DNA from: Bacteroidota bacterium
Lineage (GTDB): Bacteria; Bacteroidota; Bacteroidia; Chitinophagales; Chitinophagaceae
Direction: 5' to 3'
NCBI GenBank assembly: GCA_947460175.1
Contig: CANHGW010000003.1
Location: forward strand, 1 to 64,000
DNA length: 64,000 nt
Notes under the pieces: generated by a model
The model's database searches: none
What the model was told of the DNA's origin: nothing
The model's input: only the letters and a program-made list of their open reading frames with translations
Shown: in pieces, positions 51,401 to 59,870 of the stretch
Layout of the letters: each line of letters begins with the position of its first letter
How positions within the stretch are numbered: the stretch's first letter is position 1
Program-made: the position numbers and the translations under genes

Positions 51401-52854
51401 TGAAGGCTTTTTTTCATAATGAAAAATTACTCTTCACAACTGGGTTCATAGCATTTTTGATTACAGTTGCACTTTCATTTTATTTTCAATTTCAACTTCT
51501 AATTTTTATTCCATCCATACTTTTAGTAGGATTCTTTTTTATACGAGATATTCGCAGTGCATTTTTTTTATTGATATTCTCATTACCATTTTCAATTAAC
51601 TTATCAGAGCTCACAAAATTAAATTTAGATTTTCCCGACGAGCCATTGATGTTGTTACTTACCTTATTTTTTGTGTTTTTTGTTTTGTTTAATCGCAAAT
51701 CAATTGATTTTAAATCAATACTAAAAAATCCACTTGTTATAATTATTCTACTTGCATTTTGCTGGACACTTGTTTCTGTACTTCATTCTGAAAAATCTTT
51801 ACTTTCTATAAAATATATTCTGAAAAAAGTATGGTTTTTAATCCCATTTTTCTTTTTCCCAATTCTACTTTTCAACGATGAAAAAAGTATAAAAAAATCA
51901 TTTCAACTTTTACTTACTACCCTTTTTATTATCGTTGCTATAGTAGTTGTTCGTTTCAGTGCAGTTGGTTTTAGATTTGAAAAAGTTCATGACCCGCTTC
52001 AACCCTTTTTTCAAAATCATGTAATGTATGGCTCTATGGTATCATGTGCAATACCAATAACGTTTGGTGCATTTTTGTTAAGCCGTAAATTAAGTTTGCA
52101 ATGGATTTTTGCACTTTTAAGTATTGTACTGTTTCTTTTTGCTGTATATTTTTCCTATTCACGTGCAGCTTGGATGGGCGTATTGTTTGCAGGCGCTACC
52201 TTCGTGATGATCAGGCTTCGTATTATGCACTATGCCTTTTTGTTGTTTTATATTCTCGTTTTCACAGCAGTCATGTGGATGTCCAATCACAATAAATTTT
52301 TAGATTTCAAACCGAAATTTGAAAAAACCATCATGCATGAATCTCTCGAAGATCATATTATGGCAACAATACAGGGCACCGATATTTCATCGGCCGAGCG
52401 CTATTACAGATGGATTGCAGCTATCCGAATGAGTAATGATAGACCTATCACGGGTGTTGGTCCAAACAACTTTTATGATTATTACAAATCCTATACAGTT
52501 TCTTCATTTAAAACATGGGTAAGCCGAAATCCTGAGCGATCTACAACACATAACTATTTTTTATTTATGCTAGTAGAACAAGGCTATCCTGCTATGATAT
52601 TGTATGCGCTGTTGATTTTTATGATATTTTATTATGGTCAAAAGGTATATGCAAAATGTAAAGGTCGATTTGACAAAATAGTTGTAATGTCTTCTCTATG
52701 CATGATTGCAGCTTTGTTTGTAAACAATTTTTTTAGCGAACTGCTTGAAACTGATAAAATTGGAAGTTTGTTTTACCTGGGAATTGCTGCTATTATAGCA
52801 ACAGACTTACGACAAGCCAATCAGTTGAAAATATACCCTGATCAAGGTATTTAA
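51397..52854 (+). CDS. O-antigen ligase / polymerase (Wzy-WaaL-like)
   Basis: A 485-residue membrane protein with about 12 helices and a large periplasmic loop (about 300-385) between late helices. The loop contains the family-conserved Arg/His pattern RYYRWIAAIRMSNDRPITGVGPNNFYDYY, then STTHNYFLFMLVEQGYPAMILY, matching the Wzy_C signature of O-antigen ligases. It either joins repeat units or attaches them to lipid A or a carrier. The start overlaps the Wzz-like gene (ATGA), so both are translated together. Its last 21 bases contain the first copy of the TACCCT-N4-AAGGTA repeat. Confidence 0.9.
   Translation: MMKAFFHNEKLLFTTGFIAFLITVALSFYFQFQLLIFIPSILLVGFFFIRDIRSAFFLLIFSLPFSINLSELTKLNLDFPDEPLMLLLTLFFVFFVLFNRKSIDFKSILKNPLVIIILLAFCWTLVSVLHSEKSLLSIKYILKKVWFLIPFFFFPILLFNDEKSIKKSFQLLLTTLFIIVAIVVVRFSAVGFRFEKVHDPLQPFFQNHVMYGSMVSCAIPITFGAFLLSRKLSLQWIFALLSIVLFLFAVYFSYSRAAWMGVLFAGATFVMIRLRIMHYAFLLFYILVFTAVMWMSNHNKFLDFKPKFEKTIMHESLEDHIMATIQGTDISSAERYYRWIAAIRMSNDRPITGVGPNNFYDYYKSYTVSSFKTWVSRNPERSTTHNYFLFMLVEQGYPAMILYALLIFMIFYYGQKVYAKCKGRFDKIVVMSSLCMIAALFVNNFFSELLETDKIGSLFYLGIAAIIATDLRQANQLKIYPDQGI
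52834..52849. promoter_or_regulatory. Inverted repeat TACCCT-GATC-AAGGTA, likely operator of the kinase/regulator operon
   Basis: Sixteen-base near-palindrome 65 nt before the sensor-kinase ATG and exactly 23 nt before the -7-like TACATTGT. An almost identical element at 55531-55546 has the same 23-nt spacing. It resembles the 7-2-7 inverted heptamers (TACYYMT) bound by NarL-type regulators. It overlaps the 3' end of the ligase gene. Confidence 0.65.
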
Positions 52855-52872
52855 TTCGAAGTACCGACTCTG

Positions 52873-52880
52873 TACATTGT
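52873..52880 (+). promoter_or_regulatory. -7-like element TACATTGT of the kinase/regulator operon
   Basis: A degenerate TAnnTTTG (last bases GT) 34 nt before the ATG. A weak core promoter with an upstream operator is consistent with activation. Confidence 0.4.
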
Positions 52881-52913
52881 GGTAATTTTTTATTAACCCA
52901 TATTACAGCTAAA

Positions 52914-54827
52914 ATGCGTTACAAAATTATACTTACAATTCTATTTACAATATCAAGTAAATTATTTGCAACACCCATTGCTATTGATAGTTTAAGGCAA
53001 GCATACTACTCCTCTACCAATAAAGATCAACAAAAACTAATCCTACTTGAACTATGCGATAACTCTAGAATGCTTCCTATTGATACATTTCAACTCTATA
53101 CTTCGAACTTATCCAATTTTGATTATACAAATTCCACTGACAAATTAAAATCAGATTATTATCGATTAGTCTATTTCTACAAACGAGGTGATTTAGATTC
53201 GGTAGAAAAAATATATTCAAATAATATTGAAAAACTCAAATCAAATATAGCTCTTGAAATTCGTTATAATTTGCATTATGGATACTATCTGATAAAAAAG
53301 AATCAATTTAAAGAAGCAATCAACACTCAATTACACGTCTTGAAACTAGCCGAACAAACCAATGACAGTTTGTATATTGTAGCTTCGAAAAATGGTATTG
53401 GATGGGCCTATATGGAACTTTTCCAATTGGATGATGCCATTCAGTGGTTTCACAAAGCATTGCAAACAACCCAAAATGAGGACTATTTAAAAAATGCAGG
53501 TACCGTTTATAATAATTTAGCATCTTGTTTTGGAAATTTAGGAAAATTTGATTCTGCCTATTATTACAATACAAAAGCCATTCAATCTGCAGAATTCAAC
53601 AATGATTTATTGTCAATTGCAAATGCTTATTTCATAAAAGGCGATATTTACATAGTTGAAAATAATTATAAATCTGCTCAAGAATATTTTTTGAAAGGGT
53701 TTGAAATACATAAAAAATATGGAGATCCCTTTTTTATAGTATCCGATATGTCAAATATTGCTATCCATTATGCCAATATGGGAATGACCGACAAGGGAAT
53801 ACAACTTGCCAATGAATGTATTCAATATGCCAATGATCATAATCTTAAAGGAAAATTATTTATGGCTTATGAGGCTCTATCTATAAACTATGAGAAATCG
53901 GGGCAATATAAATTGCAGGCAATAGCACTGAAAAAAATGTCGGACATCAAGGATTCAACCTATCAACAAAATTCTGAAAAGGCAATAGCCGAAATGAATG
54001 CTAAATATGAAACTGAAAAAAAAGAATCCATTATTCATTTACAAGAACTTCAATTAAATAAAAAAAATATATTAATTATAGGCGGTATTTCAGTATTTCT
54101 ATTGAGTAGTTTTTTAGCTTTTGCAGCATATCGAAATCATAGACATAAACAAGACAAACGACTTCAATTTGAAATCATGCATCAGCAGGACCTTTCTACC
54201 AAAGCTGTAATAGAAGCAGAAGAGCATGAAAGACAACGAATTGCTGCAGATTTACATGATGGAATTGGTCAACTACTTACAGCAGCTCGATTAAATATGG
54301 AAGCACTCAAAAGCAGACTTAATCTTAACACAGAAGAAGATAAATTAATCTGTCAAAAAGCTCTTTCGCTCGTTGACGAAAGTTGCAAAGAGGTAAGAAA
54401 TGTATCACATAATATCATGCCCAATTCTCTTATAAAATCTGGATTAGGGAATGCCCTTAAAGATTTTATTGATAAAATCGAAAGCAACAAATTAAGAATA
54501 AATTTAAATACCACTGGTATAAACGAAATCGACGAATCAAATACCGAGTTATTTGTATATCGAGTGATACAAGAAGCTGTAAACAATGTAATAAAACATT
54601 CAAAAGCCAGTCAGCTCGATATTTCTATCATCAACGAGCCAGAAGGATTAAGAGTTACCATTGAAGATAATGGCATTGGATTTAATAAATCTGATTTAGT
54701 CACAAAAAATGGCATAGGAATGAAAAACATTAAAGCACGTATCGAATTTTTAAAAGGCACCTTGGATATAGATTCTAAACCAGGAAAAGGCACCCTGATT
54801 GCCTTTTTTATACCGAATCAAAAATAG
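52914..54827 (+). CDS. TPR-containing sensor histidine kinase (NarX/DegS-type HisKA_3)
   Basis: A 637-residue sensor kinase. An N-terminal signal (about 1-20) exports the sensor region, which contains about six tetratricopeptide repeats (about 115-345, for example SIANAYFIKGDIYIVENNYKSAQEY). One membrane helix at about 385-405 follows. The HisKA_3 dimerisation domain has H448 in DLHDGIGQLLTAARLNMEAL, and the HATPase domain has N-x-x-NVIKHSKA, EDNGIGF and GIGMKNIKARI. The N-terminal repeats are periplasmic by topology, so the signal is presumably a protein or peptide. It lies 54 nt before its response regulator, and the shared operator precedes it. Confidence 0.93.
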   Translation: MRYKIILTILFTISSKLFATPIAIDSLRQAYYSSTNKDQQKLILLELCDNSRMLPIDTFQLYTSNLSNFDYTNSTDKLKSDYYRLVYFYKRGDLDSVEKIYSNNIEKLKSNIALEIRYNLHYGYYLIKKNQFKEAINTQLHVLKLAEQTNDSLYIVASKNGIGWAYMELFQLDDAIQWFHKALQTTQNEDYLKNAGTVYNNLASCFGNLGKFDSAYYYNTKAIQSAEFNNDLLSIANAYFIKGDIYIVENNYKSAQEYFLKGFEIHKKYGDPFFIVSDMSNIAIHYANMGMTDKGIQLANECIQYANDHNLKGKLFMAYEALSINYEKSGQYKLQAIALKKMSDIKDSTYQQNSEKAIAEMNAKYETEKKESIIHLQELQLNKKNILIIGGISVFLLSSFLAFAAYRNHRHKQDKRLQFEIMHQQDLSTKAVIEAEEHERQRIAADLHDGIGQLLTAARLNMEALKSRLNLNTEEDKLICQKALSLVDESCKEVRNVSHNIMPNSLIKSGLGNALKDFIDKIESNKLRINLNTTGINEIDESNTELFVYRVIQEAVNNVIKHSKASQLDISIINEPEGLRVTIEDNGIGFNKSDLVTKNGIGMKNIKARIEFLKGTLDIDSKPGKGTLIAFFIPNQK

Positions 54828-54881
54828 TATCAATATTATTATTTTAAAATCCTATTTTGTGGAAGATAAAAATCATTTGAA

Positions 54882-55514
54882 ATGGCAGTTTCTATTGCAA
54901 TACTTGACGATCATCAAATAGTCATCGACGGGCTTAAGCTTCTACTTTCAGATCATCCTCAATTTAATATTGTTGCTGAATACAACAAAGGATTTGACTT
55001 ATTAGAAGCACTTGAAAAACTCTCTGTCGATATTGTACTCACAGACATTATGATGCCAGATATGGATGGATATGAAGTAGCATTAAGGATTAAGAAAGAA
55101 TTTCCACATGTAAAAGTGTTGGCCTTGTCTATGAATGGAGAAGGCATGTTAATTGATAAAATGATCGAAGAGGCAGATGTAGCAGGCTATTTATTAAAAA
55201 CAACCGACAAAAAAGAATTAGTTACAGCACTTGAATCAGTTAGTAAAGGTGATACATATTTTGCAAAAGAAATATTAGAAGAATTACATTCTTTTCAAAA
55301 AATAAAAAAAGAAAACGAAGCTATTCATCTTACTTCACGTGAAATTGATATAATAAAGTGTATAGCTGAAGACTTAAGTAACAAACAAATTGCAGATAAG
55401 CTCTTTATCAGTGAGCGAACAGTGGAAACACATCGTAAAAATATATTTCGCAAAACCAATATGCACTCAGCAATTAGTTTAATTGATTTTGCTAAAAAAA
55501 GAAAACTCATTTAA
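54882..55514 (+). CDS. NarL/FixJ-type response regulator
   Basis: A 210-residue regulator with a receiver domain (about 1-120). The acidic pocket is DD at 9-10, the phospho-acceptor is D55 in VLTDIMMPDMDGYE, and the conserved Lys is in YLLKTTDKKEL. The LuxR-type HTH (about 145-205) reads LTSREIDIIKCIAEDLSNKQIADKLFISERTVETHRKNIF. It is the cognate partner of the adjacent TPR kinase (54-nt spacing). The inverted repeats upstream of its own operon and of the SUMF1 gene resemble NarL-family sites, so it probably autoregulates and activates the downstream module. Confidence 0.94.
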   Translation: MAVSIAILDDHQIVIDGLKLLLSDHPQFNIVAEYNKGFDLLEALEKLSVDIVLTDIMMPDMDGYEVALRIKKEFPHVKVLALSMNGEGMLIDKMIEEADVAGYLLKTTDKKELVTALESVSKGDTYFAKEILEELHSFQKIKKENEAIHLTSREIDIIKCIAEDLSNKQIADKLFISERTVETHRKNIFRKTNMHSAISLIDFAKKRKLI

Positions 55515-55530
55515 TCCAAATTTCAAAATA

Positions 55531-55546
55531 TACCCTAATCAGGGTA
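55531..55546. promoter_or_regulatory. Perfect inverted repeat TACCCT-AATC-AGGGTA, likely response-regulator operator
   Basis: Sixteen-base inverted repeat with perfect 6-bp arms (7 bp including the flanking A/T), 23 nt upstream of the -7 element TAGTTTTG (55570-55577). It matches the element before the kinase gene in sequence and spacing. Confidence 0.72.
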
Positions 55547-55569
55547 TTGTATACAGTTTCATATAAAAG

Positions 55570-55577
55570 TAGTTTTG
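55570..55577 (+). promoter_or_regulatory. -7 element TAGTTTTG of the SUMF1-like gene
   Basis: TAnnTTTG match, 26 nt before the ATG at 55603; it aligns with the kinase-operon -7 element relative to the repeat. Confidence 0.6.
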
Positions 55578-55602
55578 TATTCTAAACAAAAATAAATTTA
55601 TT

Positions 55603-57066
55603 ATGAAAAAACTATTCTTATCCGTTATTGTATTGCTGGTAGCAACAGTAACAACATTCGCAAACAACATTCAGATTTCTAACACATCCTTAAGTGGACA
55701 AAATGCAGCGTCAAATTTCACCCTAGTGAATTTTGATATTAACTGGGATAACAGTTGGCGTACTAGCACCAATGAGTCAAACTATGATGGCGCTTGGATT
55801 TTTGTAAAATTCCGTAAACAAGGTACATCTTTGTGGAAGCATGCAACCTTAAATTATGTATCACCAGGTACTCCTGCCGCTTGTGGACATACTCAACCTT
55901 CAGGTTCTACCTTAAAACAATCAGCTGATGGAAAAGGAGCATGGATATACCGCGATGCAGATGGTATTGGAAATGTATATTTCGGTGGTGCTCAACTACG
56001 TTGGAACTATGGTGTTGACGGTGTATTAGATGCAGATAGCGTTGAAATCAATGTTTATGCAGTAGAAATGGTAAATGTTCCTACTGGAGCTTATACTTTA
56101 GGCAGTGGTGGTAGTGAATGGAATTGCTTTGTTGCCTATGGTGCAGCAGCTCCAACTACAAACCCTTATCAAGTTGTTTCTAATGCAGCCATTCAAGTAG
56201 GTCCAACTTTAGGTAATTTATATTATGGACAAGCATCAACTGGTTTTAATACTTTTTTGCAATCAGGTGGTGATTTATTGGGACCTATTCCCGCTAACTA
56301 TCCAAAAGGATTTAATTCATTTTGGATTATGAAATATGAAGCAAGTCAACAACAATATTGCGACTTTATAAACAATCTTGATTTAGCTCGAGCTACAGTT
56401 AGAAATGGATCTTCGCCTGCATTTACTGGAACCCACCCAGGATTAATTGCACCACAACCTGAAAGAGCATATAATAATGTAAACTGGCCTGACTTAGCAG
56501 CATTTGCAGATTGGTCATGTTTGAGACCATATACTGAAATGGAATTTGAAAAAGCTTGTCGTGGAACCAATATATCACCTGTTCCAAACGAATATCCATG
56601 GGGAAATACAACAATCAATAATATTGGAACTATCAATTATGATGGGCTAGACAATGAGATTGCATCTTCTGGAAATTCAAACTACTCAAGTGGTTTGCCA
56701 CGTCGTTGTGGCATTTTCGCAACTCCATTGTCTAATAGAGAGGCAAGTGGTGGCAGCTACTATGGTGTAATGGATATGGGAGGCAATGTATGGGAAATGA
56801 CTGTAGGAGTTGGATCCCCTTCTGGCAGAGCTTTTGTAGCTGCTACACATGGGGACGGAACATTAAATGCAGCTGGCAATACTGATATTACAGTTTGGGC
56901 AAATTTAAATACTGGCTTAGCAGCAAGAGGTGGTGGATTCGCTAATCCATATGGATATGGTGGAAGTGCAGGGTATCAACAAACTTCTGGTAGATACTAT
57001 TGTACATCAGATTTTAGTGCTAGAAATTTATACACCGGTATTCGTTTAGCTCGTACTGCAGAATAA
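55603..57066 (+). CDS. Secreted SUMF1/FGE-fold protein
   Basis: A 487-residue exported protein; signal peptide 1-20 (ending in TFAN). The first part (about 22-190) is a beta-rich domain of unknown type (INWDNSWRTSTNESNYDGAWIFVKFR). The second half (about 225-487) is a formylglycine-generating-enzyme (SUMF1) fold: FWIMKYEASQQQYCDFIN, WSCLRPYTEMEFEKACRG, YGVMDMGGNVWEMTVG, a G-rich ARGGGFANPYG segment and the end YTGIRLARTAE. I cannot locate the FGE copper-binding cysteine pair with confidence, so it may act as a ligand-binding fold, as in gliding/cell-surface proteins. It is probably co-transcribed with the repeat protein 30 nt downstream. Confidence 0.85.
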   Translation: MKKLFLSVIVLLVATVTTFANNIQISNTSLSGQNAASNFTLVNFDINWDNSWRTSTNESNYDGAWIFVKFRKQGTSLWKHATLNYVSPGTPAACGHTQPSGSTLKQSADGKGAWIYRDADGIGNVYFGGAQLRWNYGVDGVLDADSVEINVYAVEMVNVPTGAYTLGSGGSEWNCFVAYGAAAPTTNPYQVVSNAAIQVGPTLGNLYYGQASTGFNTFLQSGGDLLGPIPANYPKGFNSFWIMKYEASQQQYCDFINNLDLARATVRNGSSPAFTGTHPGLIAPQPERAYNNVNWPDLAAFADWSCLRPYTEMEFEKACRGTNISPVPNEYPWGNTTINNIGTINYDGLDNEIASSGNSNYSSGLPRRCGIFATPLSNREASGGSYYGVMDMGGNVWEMTVGVGSPSGRAFVAATHGDGTLNAAGNTDITVWANLNTGLAARGGGFANPYGYGGSAGYQQTSGRYYCTSDFSARNLYTGIRLARTAE

Positions 57067-57096
57067 TATTGTTAACCATCCAAAAAAAATAACAAT

Positions 57097-58044
57097 ATGA
57101 ATACTAAAATAATAAAACTAGGATGGTGCCTGCTATTCATACTTTTTCATCAAGTCGTATTAGCTCAGAATAATGCCATTTTCATTGGAGGTACAAATGA
57201 TGGCTGGAACAAGGCCAGCTTCGAACAAACTGGAAATTCAATATTCAAAGGCGGTACAAGTGATGGTTGGAATTCTCAACTCTATTCATCTGCTACAACC
57301 AATATATTTAGTGGTGGTACCAGCGATGGTTGGAATGTGGGCAACTACAATTCTCAATATGATGAAGTACGAAAAGGAGGCACAAGTGATGGATGGAATG
57401 TAGGCAACTATAATTCGCCATATGATGATGTAAGAAAAGGTGGTATTGGTGATGGTTGGGCTTCAACCTATCAACCTTCAGGTCCTTTGCCAGTTGTTTT
57501 CATAAGTTTTATTGCGAATAAAACGAACTTCGACACAGATGCATTGCTCCAATGGAATGTAGCATCGGAACTAAATGCAGACCGCTATGAAGTAGAACGA
57601 AGCTTGGATGCAGTAAGTTTTACTAAAATAGGCGAAGTAAAAGCAACAGGCAATTCACAGACTGAAATTAAATATAATTTCACTGATGAAAATCCTGCAC
57701 AAGGTCAAAATTACTATAGACTCAAACAACTGGATAAGGATGGTAAATACATCTATACGCCAGTAAGAGTGCTTAATTTTAGTGACAATTCAGAACTTGT
57801 AAATATTTATCCAAACCCGAGCTCTGGAAAAGTAACGGTTTCACTTACAAGCGCTTATATGAACTCAAATGCCGCATTGAATGTAATCAATATGAATGGT
57901 GCCGTTGTATATCATGTCAAATTGGTAGATTACAAACTACCAACCTTGGAAATGGATTTAAACAATCTTGCCTCGGGAACTTATATGATTCATTTGAATA
58001 GTGGCACACATAATTATGGCGTAAAACTAGTCATCGTTAAATAA
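57097..58044 (+). CDS. T9SS type A protein with five 21-residue GG-x-x-DGW repeats
   Basis: A 315-residue secreted protein. Signal peptide 1-24 (ending in VLAQ). Residues about 28-125 hold five repeats with the core GGTSDGWN (GGTNDGWN in the first, GGIGDGWA in the last), the GG pairs beginning at residues 31, 52, 73, 94 and 115, a period of exactly 21. A fibronectin-like region (about 130-225; LQWNVASELNADRYEVERS, NYYRLKQLDKDGKY) and a type A T9SS sorting domain (about 235-315; YPNPSSGKVTV, NLASGTYMIHL) follow. The repeats may bind calcium or glycan. It follows the SUMF1-like gene and precedes a terminator. Confidence 0.88.
   Translation: MNTKIIKLGWCLLFILFHQVVLAQNNAIFIGGTNDGWNKASFEQTGNSIFKGGTSDGWNSQLYSSATTNIFSGGTSDGWNVGNYNSQYDEVRKGGTSDGWNVGNYNSPYDDVRKGGIGDGWASTYQPSGPLPVVFISFIANKTNFDTDALLQWNVASELNADRYEVERSLDAVSFTKIGEVKATGNSQTEIKYNFTDENPAQGQNYYRLKQLDKDGKYIYTPVRVLNFSDNSELVNIYPNPSSGKVTVSLTSAYMNSNAALNVINMNGAVVYHVKLVDYKLPTLEMDLNNLASGTYMIHLNSGTHNYGVKLVIVK
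57187..57459 (+). repeat. Tandem repeat of five 63-bp units coding for GG-x-x-DGW motifs
   Basis: In-frame minisatellite-like array in the preceding gene with a period of 63 bases (21 codons). The third and fourth units share most codons (GWNVGNYNS in each), pointing to recent duplication. Confidence 0.85.
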
Positions 58045-58066
58045 CCCCTACTCAATCAACCTTTAA

Positions 58067-58098
58067 AAACCGCCTCAAATGAGGCGGTTTATTTTTTT
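58067..58098 (+). terminator. Terminator of the SUMF1/repeat-protein operon
   Basis: Eleven-bp stem AAACCGCCTCA/TGAGGCGGTTT (58067-58077 with 58080-58090), followed by a T run. Confidence 0.9.
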
Positions 58099-58255
58099 CG
58101 GGATACTACATCAATTCTTGAAAAAAATCCCAAAAACTAAAACCTTCATTCTATAAATAAGTTAAAAAAGCTACTTGAACTTACAAAATAATAGTTTCGT
58201 CTATAGTAATTCAATATTGAAAAAATTGTTGTTTACCTTTATTAAAATATATACC

Positions 58256-59839
58256 ATGAAAAAGATATTCTATTGTTTAGGATTATTAAGTTTCATATGC
58301 TTACAAACGAAGGCACAAGTTCCTCAAATAAAATGGTGGTATGATGTATATGACTCAGCCTTTGGTCAGTCTGCTGCAGGAGATATAGATAAAGACGGGC
58401 GTTTAGAAATCGTATTTGGCTGTTATAGAAACGATAGCAGCATATACGCCTTAAACGCTGAAAACGGGACGTTGCTTTGGCGCTACAATGCACATGTGCC
58501 TAATGCAGAAGGTTGCAATGATGTAGCTGTCGCTCTTTATGATGTTGACAATGATGACACATTGGAAGTCATTGTTCCGAGCTCATGCAATCCAAAAACA
58601 TTTTGCTTAAAAGGTAAAACTGGTGTAGTTCAATGGCAAACCAACACTGCCGGTAGCGACTCCCCTCCTACAATTGCAGATATAGACAATGATGGTAAAG
58701 CTGAGATTTTACATGGTGGATTTGATGGACATGTACTTTGTATTAATAGTGAAAATGGTAGTATCGCTTGGGATAAAAATGTTTTTTCCAATAGTTGGGT
58801 TCAAACTGCTCCAACTATTGTAGATCTTAACAATGATGGTCAACTTGATTTTGTTGTTGGGACATGGGCATTCAGTCCAGATACAAGTAGAATTTACGCT
58901 TACTCTGGCAACAACCAAACATTGTTGTGGTCAAAGGCAGTATCTGATTATACATATCATGGAACAGCTGTTGCAGATTTTGATAACGATGGCAAACCTG
59001 AATTGGTAATTGGTGACTACAATGGTAAAATATATGCCCTCAATGGCGAAAATGGAAGCCTCCTTTGGCAATATCAAGCAAGCGTGTATGTTGGTGCTCC
59101 TATCACAATTGCTGATGTAAACAAAGATGGCAAATGTGATATAATATTTTGTGATGGATTCGGTGTTGGGGTATTATCAAACACAGGTTCATTGATGTGG
59201 TATTATACGATACCTAACAATGCGAATGCATTTCGTGGTGTTGCAGTTGGAGATATTAATGGCGACAATTCATTGGATATTGCTTTTGGCACAGGAAAAG
59301 GAAATCTAATTGTTCTCAATGGCAACAATGGTACATTGATATGGAATTTAGATTTAGCAGCGCATATTGGTAAAACATTTGATATTAATCATGCTCCGTT
59401 GATTGCTGATTTTGATCAAGATGGCAAAATTGACATTTTCATTGTTGGTGGAAATACAGATTATCCAAATTTCCAAACCAATTATGGTCGTGCATATATG
59501 GTAACAGCTGGCAATGGCAACGGCCCTGATTGGCTTATGTTTCAACATGATTTAAGACGAAAATCAAGTATGTGCGATGCCCCTTTATCCAATCCAACTA
59601 TTGAAAACAAATCGAACAATATTCAAGTATATCCAAATCCTGCAAGTCAATCATTTACAATACTATCTGAAGATTTAGGTGAACTTCAAATTCGAACAAT
59701 CACTGGAGAATTTGTATCACATTCACTTCTTACACAGCCTAAAACTACTTTTAACATTTCCAATTTGGCAAGTGGTATTTATATTATTAATATTCAAACA
59801 CCTAACTATAACTTCGTTCAAAAATTAATTAAAGAATAA
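58256..59839 (+). CDS. Secreted FG-GAP/VCBS (PQQ-like) repeat protein with T9SS type A domain
   Basis: A 527-residue exported protein with signal peptide ending near residue 20 (QTKAQ). The main region (about 25-430) is a repeated beta-propeller with integrin-like FG-GAP calcium sites: DIDKDGRLEIVFG, DIDNDGKAEILHG, DLNNDGQLDFVVG, DFDNDGKPELVIG, DVNKDGKCDIIF, DINGDNSLDIAFG and DFDQDGKIDIFIVG. Interleaved strands of the type LNGENGSLLWQYQA resemble PQQ/quinoprotein blades. The C-terminus (about 445-527) is a T9SS type A domain with VYPNPASQSFTILS and LASGIYIINI. A TTG 27 codons upstream is possible but lacks the proper signal start. Confidence 0.88.
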   Translation: MKKIFYCLGLLSFICLQTKAQVPQIKWWYDVYDSAFGQSAAGDIDKDGRLEIVFGCYRNDSSIYALNAENGTLLWRYNAHVPNAEGCNDVAVALYDVDNDDTLEVIVPSSCNPKTFCLKGKTGVVQWQTNTAGSDSPPTIADIDNDGKAEILHGGFDGHVLCINSENGSIAWDKNVFSNSWVQTAPTIVDLNNDGQLDFVVGTWAFSPDTSRIYAYSGNNQTLLWSKAVSDYTYHGTAVADFDNDGKPELVIGDYNGKIYALNGENGSLLWQYQASVYVGAPITIADVNKDGKCDIIFCDGFGVGVLSNTGSLMWYYTIPNNANAFRGVAVGDINGDNSLDIAFGTGKGNLIVLNGNNGTLIWNLDLAAHIGKTFDINHAPLIADFDQDGKIDIFIVGGNTDYPNFQTNYGRAYMVTAGNGNGPDWLMFQHDLRRKSSMCDAPLSNPTIENKSNNIQVYPNPASQSFTILSEDLGELQIRTITGEFVSHSLLTQPKTTFNISNLASGIYIINIQTPNYNFVQKLIKE

Positions 59840-59870
59840 TTTATTTTAATCAAACAATCACTTTTTATAA

